This document shows, one piece after another, positions 17,447 to 26,437 of a DNA stretch of 64,000 nucleotides. Below the pieces are notes generated by a model that was not told where the DNA came from, made no database searches, and saw nothing but the letters and a program-made list of their open reading frames with translations. Source of the DNA: Cytobacillus eiseniae (lineage in GTDB: Bacteria > Bacillota > Bacilli > Bacillales > Cytobacillaceae); assembly GCF_017874625.1 (NCBI RefSeq), contig NZ_JAGIKZ010000014.1, positions 1 through 64,000 on the forward strand, in the 5' to 3' direction. Position 1 is the first letter of the stretch; the number at the start of each line of letters is the position of its first letter. The translations under genes were made by a program, and so were the position numbers.

Positions 17447-17475
17447 GTGGACAAAATAGGCATATTTTTGTCCAC
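17447..17475. promoter_or_regulatory. Perfect inverted repeat, possible operator
   Basis: GTGGACAAAA and TTTTGTCCAC form perfect 10-base arms around a 9-base spacer, ending 41 bp before the glycosyltransferase start. No T-run follows, so a terminator is unlikely. A dimeric regulator site is one reading; no regulator gene is adjacent. Confidence 0.45.
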
Positions 17476-17516
17476 ATAAATACGTATTTTAACGAAAGAC
17501 TTTCTGAGGAGGACAT

Positions 17517-18599
17517 ATGAAAGTTTTAATTTTGGCTCCAAGCCGATCGATACATACGCATAAGTGGGCCTTGTTTTATAAAGATAAAGGAATTGACGTG
17601 AAGGTCGTTACGTTCTTCGATCATTATTCTGAGGAAAATGCGAAAGAGGTAGATACGATTACCCTTCCTAAGCTTTTGCCAGGGAAGCTTTCGTATATTT
17701 CAAGTGTTTTTGCCCTAAAGAAGATCTTGAAACAATATAAGCCAGACATTCTGCATGCCCACTATGTTTCAAGCTATGGGTTGATTGGTGCAATGGCAAA
17801 TTATAAGCCTTATTACGTTTCGGTTTGGGGGAGAGATATTTTCCAATTCCCTCAGCAAGGCAGCCTCAATCGGAAAATGGTCGATTACACATTATCGAAG
17901 ACCGATGTTGTCTGTTCTACAAGTCATATCATGGCTAAAGAAACGAATAAGTATACAGATAAAAAGGTTTTTGTTACTCCATTTGGGGTTGATATGAACA
18001 AATTCAAGCCGCTGCCTGGACTCAAATCAGATGATCAAATTACGATTGGTACGGTAAAGGCTTTATCCGATAAATACGGGATTGGGGATTTAATTAAAGC
18101 ATTTGCTACGATTTACGCTAGCAAGAAAAATGCCCAATTGCTTATTGTTGGTGATGGACCACAAAGAGCCGAATATGAACAATTAACAAAGGAATTGAAA
18201 ATTGATCATGTGACTACTTTCACAGGCAGAGTACCAAATGACAAGGTGCCTGAATACATAAATAAAATGGATGTGTTCGGCGTTCCTTCAACAGAAGATA
18301 GTGAAAGCTTTGGGGTGGCTGCGGTAGAATCAATGGCATGTGGAGTACCTGTTGTTGTTTCCAATGTGGGCGGCCTGCCTGAAGTTGTTTTGGAAGGTGA
18401 GACAGGGTATGTCGTGCCAAAGGAAAACCCAGAACAATTAGCAAAAGCGATCCTCTCTTTAGTAGAAGATAAGGAAAAAAGCAAGGCAATGGGTCTTGCT
18501 GGCATTGACCATGTAAAGGCAAATTATAATTGGGTCGATAATGCGAATAGCATGCTAGACCTATATGAACAAACCTTGAAAAAGGGGATGAGATCATGA
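17517..18599 (+). CDS. GT4 glycosyltransferase
   Basis: A 360-aa retaining glycosyltransferase of GT-B fold. The C-terminal family GT4 signatures are clear: LLIVGDGPQRAEYEQL near 205, VTTFTGRVPNDKVPEY near 230, and the E-x7-E motif in PSTEDSESFGVAAVESMACGVPVV near 255-280. N-terminal HAHYVSSYGLIGA is also typical. It probably builds the wall polymer repeat unit. The ATG follows GAGGAGG by 3-4 bases. It overlaps galU by 4 bases (ATGA), so the two are co-translated. Sugar specificity is unknown. Confidence 0.82.
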   Translation: MKVLILAPSRSIHTHKWALFYKDKGIDVKVVTFFDHYSEENAKEVDTITLPKLLPGKLSYISSVFALKKILKQYKPDILHAHYVSSYGLIGAMANYKPYYVSVWGRDIFQFPQQGSLNRKMVDYTLSKTDVVCSTSHIMAKETNKYTDKKVFVTPFGVDMNKFKPLPGLKSDDQITIGTVKALSDKYGIGDLIKAFATIYASKKNAQLLIVGDGPQRAEYEQLTKELKIDHVTTFTGRVPNDKVPEYINKMDVFGVPSTEDSESFGVAAVESMACGVPVVVSNVGGLPEVVLEGETGYVVPKENPEQLAKAILSLVEDKEKSKAMGLAGIDHVKANYNWVDNANSMLDLYEQTLKKGMRS

Positions 18600-19459
18600 T
18601 TAAAAAAGCAGTGATTCCTGCGGCAGGCTTAGGAACAAGGTTTTTGCCCGCAACAAAGGCACAGCCGAAGGAAATGCTTCCAATCGTAGATAAACCGACG
18701 ATTCAATATATTATTGAAGAAGCAGTGGAGTCGGGAATTGAAGATATCATTATTGTTACAGGAAGAAGTAAACGAGCGATTGAGGACCATTTTGATAAAT
18801 CAGTTGAACTAGAACTGCTTCTTGAGCGAACAGGCAAACATGAGATGCTTGAAGTAGTTGAAAATATTTCTAACCTCGTTGACATTCACTATGTAAGACA
18901 GAAGGAGCCATTAGGCTTAGGCCATGCTGTTCTTTGCGCGAAGAAATTTATTGGCAATGAACCATTTGCTGTATTGCTTGGGGATGATATTGTCGATAGT
19001 GAAGTTCCTGCATTAAAGCAAATGATTGATCAATATAATGAAGTACATTCAAGTATTCTCGGCTGTAATGAGGTGCCTCGTTCAGAAGTGAATAAGTATG
19101 GGATTGTGAACTATTCTGAAAGTACCGGGGATCTTTTCAAGGTGAAGAGCTTGGTTGAAAAGCCTGCGATTGAAGAAGCGCCATCTACTCAGGCAATCGT
19201 TGGACGATATATTTTATCCCCAGCCATTTTTGATTTGCTGGAACAGGTTCAGCCTGACAAAAAGGGTGAAATTCAGCTTACAGATGCGATTGACCGCTTG
19301 CTTGGACAAGAATCGATTTACTCGTACATCATTCAAGGCAACCGCTATGATGTTGGGGATAAATTTGGATTTTTACAAGCATCCATCGATTTTGCACTAA
19401 AGCGTCCAGATTTAAAAGATAAGCTAGAAGCTTATATTAAACAAATTCATGTTAAGTAA
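18596..19459 (+). CDS. galU: UTP-glucose-1-phosphate uridylyltransferase
   Basis: A 287-aa nucleotidyltransferase of the GalU/GtaB family. The N-terminal signature AVIPAAGLGTRFLPATKAQPKEMLP contains the GxGxR phosphate loop, and VEKPAIEEAPS with the lysine contacting the sugar phosphate lies near 185. Length and order match B. subtilis GtaB and YngB. It makes UDP-glucose, which suggests glucose is part of the polymer built by this cluster, as in the glucose and diNAc-mannuronate wall polymers reported for Geobacillus. Starts at ATG overlapping the previous stop. Confidence 0.9.
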   Translation: MIKKAVIPAAGLGTRFLPATKAQPKEMLPIVDKPTIQYIIEEAVESGIEDIIIVTGRSKRAIEDHFDKSVELELLLERTGKHEMLEVVENISNLVDIHYVRQKEPLGLGHAVLCAKKFIGNEPFAVLLGDDIVDSEVPALKQMIDQYNEVHSSILGCNEVPRSEVNKYGIVNYSESTGDLFKVKSLVEKPAIEEAPSTQAIVGRYILSPAIFDLLEQVQPDKKGEIQLTDAIDRLLGQESIYSYIIQGNRYDVGDKFGFLQASIDFALKRPDLKDKLEAYIKQIHVK

Positions 19460-19472
19460 TGGAGATGGGAAA

Positions 19473-20714
19473 ATGAGAGTGATCTATCTATGCCAGCATT
19501 TTCCCCCTGAAACAGGTGCCCCTCAAATTCGAGTATATGAAGTAAGTAAAGAACTACTAAGCAGAGGACATCAGGTGGAAGTATTGACAGCATTTCCTCA
19601 TCATCCTCATGGCATTATCCCTGAGGAATATAAAGGAAAATTCTATATGTATGAGGACTGGGATGGGATTCCTGTTCACCGTTCGTGGATATACCCGTCT
19701 CCTAAAGGAAGCTTCTGGAAGCGTCTTGCTTCTTATTTTTCCTTTACCTTTAGTGCGTTTTATTCGCTTATGAAAGCAAAGCCAACCGATGTAATTATTT
19801 GTAATTCACCGCCGCTTTTTCTAGGGATTACAGGTTATTTAGGGGCAAAAATGAAGCGGGCGAAATTTGTTTTTAACGTGGCTGATATTTGGCCAGAGTC
19901 AGCTGTCGAATTAGGTATTTTAAAAAATAAATCGTTTATCCGCTTAGCAGAGTGGCTTGAAAAATTTCTATATAAGAAATCATGGAAAATAGCAACAGCA
20001 ACAGAGGGAATAAAGGATTATATGATCCGTAAGGGGAAGAATGAATCGGACGTCTTTCTACTTCCTAATGGCGTAAATACGGATACATTTCAGCCGCTCG
20101 CTAAGGATGAAAATCTATTAAGTGAGATAGGCATTCAAGGGAAAAAGGTCTTTATGTATGCGGGAGCACTTGGCTATGCACAAGGATTGGATTCCGTATT
20201 GGAAGCGGCTCTTTTATTAAAGGACAAGCAGCCTGATGCTCATTTTCTATTTGTTGGAGATGGACAAGAGCGTGAGAAGCTTGTGAAAATGAAAGAAGAG
20301 CTTGGCCTAGATAATGTGACCTTCTATGGTTCCGTTCCAGTTTCGGAAATGCCGAGAATGTTTTCAATCGCAGATTTTAGTGTCGTGTCCTTAAGAAATA
20401 TCGAGCTGTTCAAAGGAGCAAGGCCTTCGAAGATTTTCCCAGCGATTTCTTCGGGTGTGCCTGTTCTGTATTGTGGAGATGGAGAGAGTGCAGCCATTCT
20501 AGAAGAATATAACTGCGGGAAAATTGCGCCTCCAGAAAATCCAGAAGGCATTGCACATGCCATTTCTGACTTAATGAAGATTACAGACAGTGACTATCAA
20601 TTAATGAGTGAAAATGGCCGTAAGCTTGCAATCGAACAATATTCATGGAAAAGCATCGTGGATGAAATCCTTGATAATATTGAAGTGAAGGAAAAAAAGA
20701 AAGGGACTGTCTGA
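19473..20714 (+). CDS. WcaI/WbuB-like GT4 glycosyltransferase
   Basis: About 413 aa. The opening YLCQHFPPETGAPQIRVYEV and the following HHPHGIIPEEY are typical of the WbuB/WcaI subgroup of family GT4. The C-terminal half has MYAGALGYAQGLDSVLEAA, FVGDGQEREKL and a glutamate-bearing loop near 330. A hydrophobic stretch near 80-100 (YFSFTFSAFYSLM) may touch the membrane. The ATG at 19473 avoids overlap with galU and has GGAGATGGGA upstream; the earlier ATG in frame at 19449 lies inside galU. It is the last plus-strand gene of the wall polymer cluster. Confidence 0.8.
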   Translation: MRVIYLCQHFPPETGAPQIRVYEVSKELLSRGHQVEVLTAFPHHPHGIIPEEYKGKFYMYEDWDGIPVHRSWIYPSPKGSFWKRLASYFSFTFSAFYSLMKAKPTDVIICNSPPLFLGITGYLGAKMKRAKFVFNVADIWPESAVELGILKNKSFIRLAEWLEKFLYKKSWKIATATEGIKDYMIRKGKNESDVFLLPNGVNTDTFQPLAKDENLLSEIGIQGKKVFMYAGALGYAQGLDSVLEAALLLKDKQPDAHFLFVGDGQEREKLVKMKEELGLDNVTFYGSVPVSEMPRMFSIADFSVVSLRNIELFKGARPSKIFPAISSGVPVLYCGDGESAAILEEYNCGKIAPPENPEGIAHAISDLMKITDSDYQLMSENGRKLAIEQYSWKSIVDEILDNIEVKEKKKGTV

Positions 20715-20729
20715 TAAGTCTCATAGAAT

Positions 20730-20776
20730 AAAAGGGGCATTCAAAAGTCAATACCGTGACTTTTGAATGCCCCTTT
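20730..20776. terminator. Strong bidirectional terminator between convergent operons
   Basis: A near-perfect stem of about 20 bp (AAAAGGGGCATTCAAAAGTCA with its complement) around a six-base loop, with A-run and T-run on opposite sides. It can end both the polysaccharide operon and the minus-strand lytB-like operon. Confidence 0.92.
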
Positions 20777-20783
20777 TAGCTTT

Positions 20784-22106
20784 TTATTTCGATACCGTTG
20801 TTCCTTGGAAGTAGTGGGTAAGGATTTGTTCAGCAGTCCAGCCCTTTTCTGCATATCCTCGTGCTCCGTATTGGCTCATGCCAATTCGGTGGCCCCAGCC
20901 TTTTCCATTTAGGGTGACAGAAGTAATGCCTGTTCCACCTTCATTGGAAACGATCTCGCCAGCTGTTTGAATCGATACGTTTGAATCTGAAAGGGAAACT
21001 TCGCCATTGGCTGTTTGCACTTTTTGTCCCTTCAGATCGCTAATTGTTTCAGTACCGTTCACGGTTTGAACAGATAACTCTGTTGGTGCACCTTGTACCT
21101 GAATATCAAACCAGTTTGTATATAATTGATTATAGAGATTTGCATCTGGAAGAGGGAATAGTTTTCGAATGACTGATTCGTTTCCAGTGACTGTTTTTTC
21201 TCCAGCGGAAGTTTTTAGAGTGACCCCACGAACTTCGCCGTTTGCCCCTGTTTTAGCTAAAGTAATAGTAAGGATTTGAGCTGTTTCAGCAAATCCGAAT
21301 GATTTTAAGATTTGTGCAGAAGTAAATGTTTCACTCCAGCTGCTATATGGAGAATTTTCATAGGGATCGTCAACAGAAACTAGATATGGAAAATCGGATT
21401 GTCTAGAGTTCCATACGTCCCCAACATTTGCTGTTCTGCCGCCACTTGTTGAAAAGAAGAAGGTTTGTATTGGTTTGCCATTATATTTAACTAATAGCCC
21501 TTCTGTTTCTTTGATGGCTGCATTTGCTCGAGCATCTTCACCTGAATATCCTCGGTATACTTGACTTGCAGCTGTATTCGTTAACATGAGTAAATTCGCT
21601 GCATAGCTTCTTGCAGAAATGGCTTGTGCTTTTAAAGCCTCTTTATGCCATGAGGCAGGCATTTCGCTAGGGACAACGCCCTTTAAATAGTCTTCCATAT
21701 CGAGCGTGTTGATTACTTCAACTTTGCTGCCATTTGGCTTTAGAAAGAAGCTGCCTCGGTACGTTACGCCATTGCTTACTCTGGCTAATGACTGGCTGCT
21801 TGTCACCTGCTCTTGAACATCAAAGCCAGATGCTGAACTTTCGGTAAAACCAGTATAACTTACAGTGATTCCCGCGCTATCCCTTTTCACATTTATTGTC
21901 GTGCTTGGTGGAATTTGCGTCACATTTCCTGTATCTTTATTGCTAAGCTGATAAGAGCCATTTAAAGTAAACGTCACATTCGTATTTAAATAAACAGAGA
22001 CATTTACTTTAGATGGATAGTTTACTAGTTCTGCCGCTTTTGAGTATGTTGGTAAATAGACGAATAGCATGAACAATGCAGCTACTATCGAAATAAATTT
22101 TTTCAA
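20784..22106 (-). CDS. SpoIID/LytB-domain cell wall protein
   Basis: A 440-aa secreted protein with signal peptide (MKKFISIVAALFMLFVYLP...SKA). The SpoIID core is seen in MEDYLKGVVPSEMPASWHKE near 135, KAQAISARSYAA, FFFSTSGGRTANVGDVW near 220 and GWGHRIGMSQYGARGYAEKG near 400. SpoIID is a lytic transglycosylase; LytB of B. subtilis, with the same domain, stimulates the LytC amidase. Here it lies in the same operon as a LytC-like amidase, supporting the modifier role. The start is TTG, two bases after the preceding stop, with GAGGTGA inside the end of the SH3b gene, indicating coupling. Confidence 0.85.
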   Translation of the reverse strand: MKKFISIVAALFMLFVYLPTYSKAAELVNYPSKVNVSVYLNTNVTFTLNGSYQLSNKDTGNVTQIPPSTTINVKRDSAGITVSYTGFTESSASGFDVQEQVTSSQSLARVSNGVTYRGSFFLKPNGSKVEVINTLDMEDYLKGVVPSEMPASWHKEALKAQAISARSYAANLLMLTNTAASQVYRGYSGEDARANAAIKETEGLLVKYNGKPIQTFFFSTSGGRTANVGDVWNSRQSDFPYLVSVDDPYENSPYSSWSETFTSAQILKSFGFAETAQILTITLAKTGANGEVRGVTLKTSAGEKTVTGNESVIRKLFPLPDANLYNQLYTNWFDIQVQGAPTELSVQTVNGTETISDLKGQKVQTANGEVSLSDSNVSIQTAGEIVSNEGGTGITSVTLNGKGWGHRIGMSQYGARGYAEKGWTAEQILTHYFQGTTVSK

Positions 22107-22107
22107 T

Positions 22108-22806
22108 TTATTTCACCTCGCTAAGAGTGCCAATTACCCATCCTTTAATTCCAGCTGATGTTTGGACATTATGCCAAACTTCGCCAGCAGCATTTGTGAA
22201 GGATGAAATGTATTTTAAGCTTGTCCCTTTTGGAATTACTTGAAGGGAAGCATAGCTTGTTGTTGCTCCTTTACGCAAATTCACATCGCCGAATGTAGTA
22301 ACAGTTTTCTCTGCATTAGCTGGCTTCTCAACAGACACATCCCCAGAAAATACCCAGCCTTTTAATGTAGAAGAAAGCTCTACTCGATACCAAATGCCAG
22401 TACCTGAAGTATGAGAATCGATTACTTTTAATGATGAACCACTTGCTTTAGTCGCCACTACTTTATAGTCCTTTGTTGCACCAGAATGAATATTTACTGT
22501 TCCTTTTGCATAAACAGCTGAAGGCAGATCTCCCGTTACTGGTGGAGTAACGACTGGCGGTGGTGTTGTACCTGGATTTGATACTTGAGCTTTAAGATTA
22601 TTAATCTCCTGCTGTTGTGAGGCAATCTTAGATTCTAGCTCGGTCATTTTTGATTTCATCGGATTAAGCTGTGAAGTTACCCAATCAACACTTGCTAGAA
22701 CAACATTACTAGATGCCTTCATTACTTGAGGAGTCGAAATAATTGCACCCGCTCCGAGGCCAACTGTTAATACACTAGCCGCAATGATCTTTTTTGATCG
22801 ATTCAT
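22108..22806 (-). CDS. Secreted protein with coiled coil and two SH3b domains
   Basis: About 232 aa. An N-terminal hydrophobic signal or anchor (KIIAASVLTVGLGAGAIIS) is followed by a short coiled coil near 45-75 (MTELESKIASQQQEINNLKA), a proline-rich linker, and two bacterial SH3 repeats near 105-165 and 170-230, each starting VN.(H/R).GAT..Y and ending KGWV. Such repeats bind peptidoglycan. It sits between the amidase and LytB-like genes and may help target or tether them. The ATG at 22806 is set by AAAGGAGG; a longer frame upstream lacks such a site. Confidence 0.78.
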   Translation of the reverse strand: MNRSKKIIAASVLTVGLGAGAIISTPQVMKASSNVVLASVDWVTSQLNPMKSKMTELESKIASQQQEINNLKAQVSNPGTTPPPVVTPPVTGDLPSAVYAKGTVNIHSGATKDYKVVATKASGSSLKVIDSHTSGTGIWYRVELSSTLKGWVFSGDVSVEKPANAEKTVTTFGDVNLRKGATTSYASLQVIPKGTSLKYISSFTNAAGEVWHNVQTSAGIKGWVIGTLSEVK

Positions 22807-22859
22807 TTTTTTTCCTCCTTTTATATAAAAAACAAATACTATAAGACACTCAATTATGT

Positions 22860-22893
22860 AAAAAAAATTGGGTAACGATTCATTACCCAATTT
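22860..22893 (-). terminator. Terminator after the amidase gene
   Basis: Perfect 11-bp arms (AAATTGGGTAA and complement), followed on the minus strand by eight T. It lies between the amidase and the SH3b gene, so the latter two genes may have their own promoter or depend on read-through. Confidence 0.8.
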
Positions 22894-22948
22894 ATTTACT
22901 ATAGTAGATTAGCATAAATATTCATATTGGAAAATAGTTTACAAGTAA

Positions 22949-25057
22949 TTAGAAACTGTTAAAGTATTCCTCTAAGCCATTTGTGATTCCAACTGCTGCC
23001 TTTTTGCGGAACTCGCTATTATTTAATAGCTTTTCTTCATTTGGATTAGAAATAAAGGCAAGTTCTACTAGAACACTAGGCAATTGGTTCATACGGTTCA
23101 CATAGAAGTTTTGTTCTTTCACTCCACGATTATAAGTATTTAGAGAAGATACCATGCTTTTTTGAATGGCACTTCCTAATGTCTTGCTTCGAGGGCCGTT
23201 AAAGTTCACCGTTGAATTATAATAAGTCGTTGACCCATTTGATGAAGCAGAGAAGGAATCGGCATGAACGCTAATAAATGCATCCCCATTAGAATTATTA
23301 GCAATGGCTGTACGCTCAGATAATTCAAGAAAAACATCTGTACTGCGAGTGAGAACTACCGTTGCACCGAATCTTTCAATTTCCTCTTTAAGAGCTAATG
23401 CAGTTGCTAGAACAACATCTTTTTCTTTGATGCCAGTTGGTCCTACTGCTCCAGGATCCTTTCCTCCATGACCTGCATCAATAATAATCGTTTTTCCTTT
23501 CAAACCGAATGGAACGATTTTAATCGATAACTTGTCATTATAATCTCTCATCGTAAAGGAGTACCCAGGCTCGAAAGTGATAACAATTGATTTTTCAGCA
23601 CCAGATGTAAAGGTTTCAACAGATTTGACTCCTGGAATCGTGCCAGTTGGTAAGTCAACATCTGTTATTCCGCCTGTTAGTTTTAAACGGTTGGAGGATA
23701 ATGTTGTGTAAGATACAGAAAAATTGCTAGCCTTTTGCCAATTTAAAAATTGCTCTCCATTTGACGTAGTGACTGTCGGAGATAATAGTTTCTTAGAAAC
23801 TAATTGGAAGGAAGCCATATCTGAGCTTAGTACCCATCCTTTTTTCCCTGAGGAGCTCATGATGTTTATCCATTGCTGACCAAGGGTATTATTAAATTCA
23901 CCAAGAATCGTAATGACCGTATTTTTCTTTAACACTTCGACCACTTTATATGATGTAGTTGCACCTGAACGAAGATTTGTATTGGATGTAGTGACCGTAT
24001 ACTTTGAATTAACTGCATAACCAGCAGCCTTTGTGGAGACAATGGTTTCACTGATCCATGCTAATTGATTGGAGCTTGTCAGTACTTGGTACCAAAGGTT
24101 TCCATCAGTGCCCTTTTCAGATTTAATTGCTGTTAATTGTGTGCCTTTTGTTGTTTGATCGATGACTGAAGTGCTTGTAGACGGACCGCTTCTCAAATTA
24201 GCAACGTCTGCGGTTACATATAAATCAAGATTTAATGACTCGGACGTACTAATCGCATCGGCTGGAACCCAGCCCTTTATTGACGCATTAACTTCTACTC
24301 GAAGCCATGCTGTACCATCTGCATGTGTAAAGTGATCAATCACCTGTATTTTTTGATTGTTTGAAAGCTTATAGACGGATGCATAGGAGGTCGTTGCTCC
24401 TTTTCTAACATCTAATCCATTTTGTCCACTAAAGACATAGCTGCCAACTTCGGGAAGATTTGGTGTTTCAGAACTAGGTGGACTTGGCGGATTTGCAGTT
24501 GAATCAAAAGCATCCTCATGAATCCAGCCTTTTACCGATCCTAAATCTGCTCGGTACCATGTTTCACCAGCAGCATTCTTGAATGTATCAATAATTGTTA
24601 CTTTTTGATTCTGATAAACATATGAAACGATGGCATAAGACTCTGTTGCGCCCTTTCTAACTGGCGCCTTTGCAGTATAGACTGTTTTGGCTTCTGTGCT
24701 TGGCGGAGCGGGCTTATAGTCGTCGGATGGTGCCACATAATCTTGGATGACCCAGCCTTTTATCGAACCATGCTCAATTCGATACCAACGTTCACCTAAG
24801 CTATTTGTGAAACTATCAATCACTTTGACTACTGTATTTTTTGAAAGCTTTGTAACTACTTGATAAGAAGTAGTTGCTCCTTTTCGGATGTTTACATTAT
24901 TTTCAGAAATCAAAGCGTTCTTACCAGTTTGAATAAGGCTGCTGTTTGTTTGTTCTACTAACAACGTACTTGCCGGTGTATCTAGGCTTTCTGCTTGTAC
25001 GATGGCAGGAAAGAGAGCAGCGGTAGCAAGAACAGATGATGCAATTAGTTTTTTCAA
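22949..25057 (-). CDS. LytC-like N-acetylmuramoyl-L-alanine amidase with five SH3b repeats
   Basis: About 702 aa with signal peptide (LIASSVLATAALFPAIVQA). Five SH3b repeats occupy roughly residues 50-390, four of them with the phrase (R/K).GAT.SY and all ending in a W-containing strand. Next comes an AMIN-like beta domain (about 410-500), then a C-terminal Amidase_3 domain: IIIDAGHGGKDPGA (zinc His), ...KEKDVVLA (Glu), ISVHADS (His) and a final VELAFISNPNEE (catalytic Glu). It cleaves the stem peptide from MurNAc and acts in autolysis and wall turnover. The TTG start at 25057 follows GGAGGGG; an upstream TTG at 25081 has no such site. Confidence 0.88.
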   Translation of the reverse strand: MKKLIASSVLATAALFPAIVQAESLDTPASTLLVEQTNSSLIQTGKNALISENNVNIRKGATTSYQVVTKLSKNTVVKVIDSFTNSLGERWYRIEHGSIKGWVIQDYVAPSDDYKPAPPSTEAKTVYTAKAPVRKGATESYAIVSYVYQNQKVTIIDTFKNAAGETWYRADLGSVKGWIHEDAFDSTANPPSPPSSETPNLPEVGSYVFSGQNGLDVRKGATTSYASVYKLSNNQKIQVIDHFTHADGTAWLRVEVNASIKGWVPADAISTSESLNLDLYVTADVANLRSGPSTSTSVIDQTTKGTQLTAIKSEKGTDGNLWYQVLTSSNQLAWISETIVSTKAAGYAVNSKYTVTTSNTNLRSGATTSYKVVEVLKKNTVITILGEFNNTLGQQWINIMSSSGKKGWVLSSDMASFQLVSKKLLSPTVTTSNGEQFLNWQKASNFSVSYTTLSSNRLKLTGGITDVDLPTGTIPGVKSVETFTSGAEKSIVITFEPGYSFTMRDYNDKLSIKIVPFGLKGKTIIIDAGHGGKDPGAVGPTGIKEKDVVLATALALKEEIERFGATVVLTRSTDVFLELSERTAIANNSNGDAFISVHADSFSASSNGSTTYYNSTVNFNGPRSKTLGSAIQKSMVSSLNTYNRGVKEQNFYVNRMNQLPSVLVELAFISNPNEEKLLNNSEFRKKAAVGITNGLEEYFNSF

Positions 25058-25101
25058 AGTTTTTTTCCCCTCCGTCGACAAAAATTAATTATCCGTATCC
25101 T

Positions 25102-25130
25102 ATTCTAGCGAACTTTGTCAAATGTTCCAA
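25102..25130 (-). promoter_or_regulatory. SigA promoter of the amidase gene
   Basis: On the minus strand TTGGAA and TAGAAT are 17 bases apart, about 45-70 bp before the TTG start. No SigD-type box was seen here, unlike the B. subtilis lytC operon. Confidence 0.5.
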
Positions 25131-25205
25131 CTATAAATACGAAATATAGTCATATATTATTAGAAAAATATTTAGGATATGGATTTGAGGGGGTTTTCTT
25201 ACAAG

Positions 25206-25240
25206 AAAAAAAAAGCCTGGGCAGCATACACCCTGGCTCT
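25206..25240 (-). terminator. Terminator of the LCP gene
   Basis: AGCCTGGG and CCCTGGCT pair with one mismatch across nine bases, followed on the minus strand by a T-run of nine. It lies 13 bp beyond the LCP stop. Confidence 0.8.
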
Positions 25241-25252
25241 TACTATTCTAAT

Positions 25253-26284
25253 CTACCAATCTTTGTTATCCGTATTTACCTCTGAGTTCTGTGAAGAATT
25301 ATTATTTGTTACTTTTACTTTTTTCGTATTTGTTAAGCTGTCATTTAAGAACGTGCTCAATTCTTCAATTGAGTCTTCATCAGCAATAAAATAAGAACCG
25401 CCATTAATGTATTGATCTTTTCCTTCTAAAGTAAGGTTTTGAATTTCTGAATTCTTTATTTTTGTGTAAAGTTTTACGAAATTTATCAATTCAGACGGGG
25501 GAATGTTCGTTTTCACATTCTCTCCTAAATCACCTAGAATATCATTAATTTTTGGAATAGTACTGACGGATGCGCCTTTATCAATAATGGCTTTAATGAC
25601 TTCTCTTTGTCGTTCATTTCGCCCTTTATCCCCTTCAGGATCCTTTTTTCTCATTCTTACATACGCAAGCGCTTCATTTCCGTTAAGTTCCATTGGACCT
25701 TCAGTGAATGTTTTCCATTTAAGACTGCCTGTTAGCTGTGATTTAAATGTAAAAGGAACATCTACTTCTACTCCGCCAAGTGTATCGACGATATCTTCAA
25801 ATCCTTCAAAGTTCGTCGTTATATAATAATCAATTGGCACATCTAGCAGCTCATCAATTGTTTCAATTGTAGATTCAACGCCGCCATAGCTAAAGGACTC
25901 AGTAATTTTTGTTTTTCTATTTGCAGCTGGTACCATTATTCGTGTATCACGAGGAATACTTAACATCGATATTTCTTCTGTAACAGGGTTAACGGTTACG
26001 AGCAGCAACACGTCAGACCGTTGCCCGCCACCTTGCTCCTCAATCCCTAATAATAGGATATTAAAAGGCTCCTTCGTGATTTTAACTTCTTCTGTCCGAT
26101 GGTTTTCAACTTTTTCGCGATCAATTTCTTGGTAAATATTATCAGAAGCGTTTTTTGCATGATAAGCAATATCAAATGCAAAATACGATCCGCCACCAAC
26201 TAAAAGGAGTAGAACTAAAAGGATAAAGCTTCGCCAAAAACGCTTCTTTTTGCTTTTTCTCCTTTGTGACCTCAGATTAGACAT
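25253..26284 (-). CDS. LytR-CpsA-Psr wall polymer ligase (TagT/U/V family)
   Basis: A 343-aa membrane-anchored protein: a basic N-terminus (RSQRRKSKKKRFWRS), one membrane segment (FILLVLLLLVGGGSYFAFDI), then an LCP catalytic domain. Family marks are LLLGIEEQGGGQRSDVLLLV near 80 and MLSIPRDTRIMVP near 110 (Arg/Asp contacts to pyrophosphate), and MRKKDPEGDKGRNERQREVI near 210. LCP enzymes transfer lipid-linked wall polymers onto peptidoglycan. Its position beside yvyE matches B. subtilis tagV. With the nearby polymer cluster, attachment of the secondary cell wall polymer is the natural role. GTGGGGA precedes the ATG. Confidence 0.88.
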   Translation of the reverse strand: MSNLRSQRRKSKKKRFWRSFILLVLLLLVGGGSYFAFDIAYHAKNASDNIYQEIDREKVENHRTEEVKITKEPFNILLLGIEEQGGGQRSDVLLLVTVNPVTEEISMLSIPRDTRIMVPAANRKTKITESFSYGGVESTIETIDELLDVPIDYYITTNFEGFEDIVDTLGGVEVDVPFTFKSQLTGSLKWKTFTEGPMELNGNEALAYVRMRKKDPEGDKGRNERQREVIKAIIDKGASVSTIPKINDILGDLGENVKTNIPPSELINFVKLYTKIKNSEIQNLTLEGKDQYINGGSYFIADEDSIEELSTFLNDSLTNTKKVKVTNNNSSQNSEVNTDNKDW

Positions 26285-26437
26285 TTTATCCCCACTTTTT
26301 GTTTTAATAGTAAAAAAACTTTAGTGACTTTAACTTTTGTGTATTCTTTATGTTTCACATATATGACAGGTGGTTTATTTCTACGTTCATAAATCAATTG
26401 TTAATTTTACCGAAATTATTAGTAATCGTAAATATAT

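Larger units (their letters stand above)
17169..17516. other. Intergenic region with repeat and inverted-repeat operator candidate
   Basis: About 348 bases without a gene. It holds a 132-bp extragenic repeat (17248-17379) and a perfect 10-bp inverted repeat (17447-17475), each listed separately. A new promoter for the downstream glycosyltransferase-galU-glycosyltransferase group is plausible here, but no convincing -35/-10 pair was found. Confidence 0.5.

Noticed and set aside
18206-18597. Minus-strand open frames opposite the glycosyltransferase
   Set aside because: Antisense shadows with no initiation signals or recognisable content.
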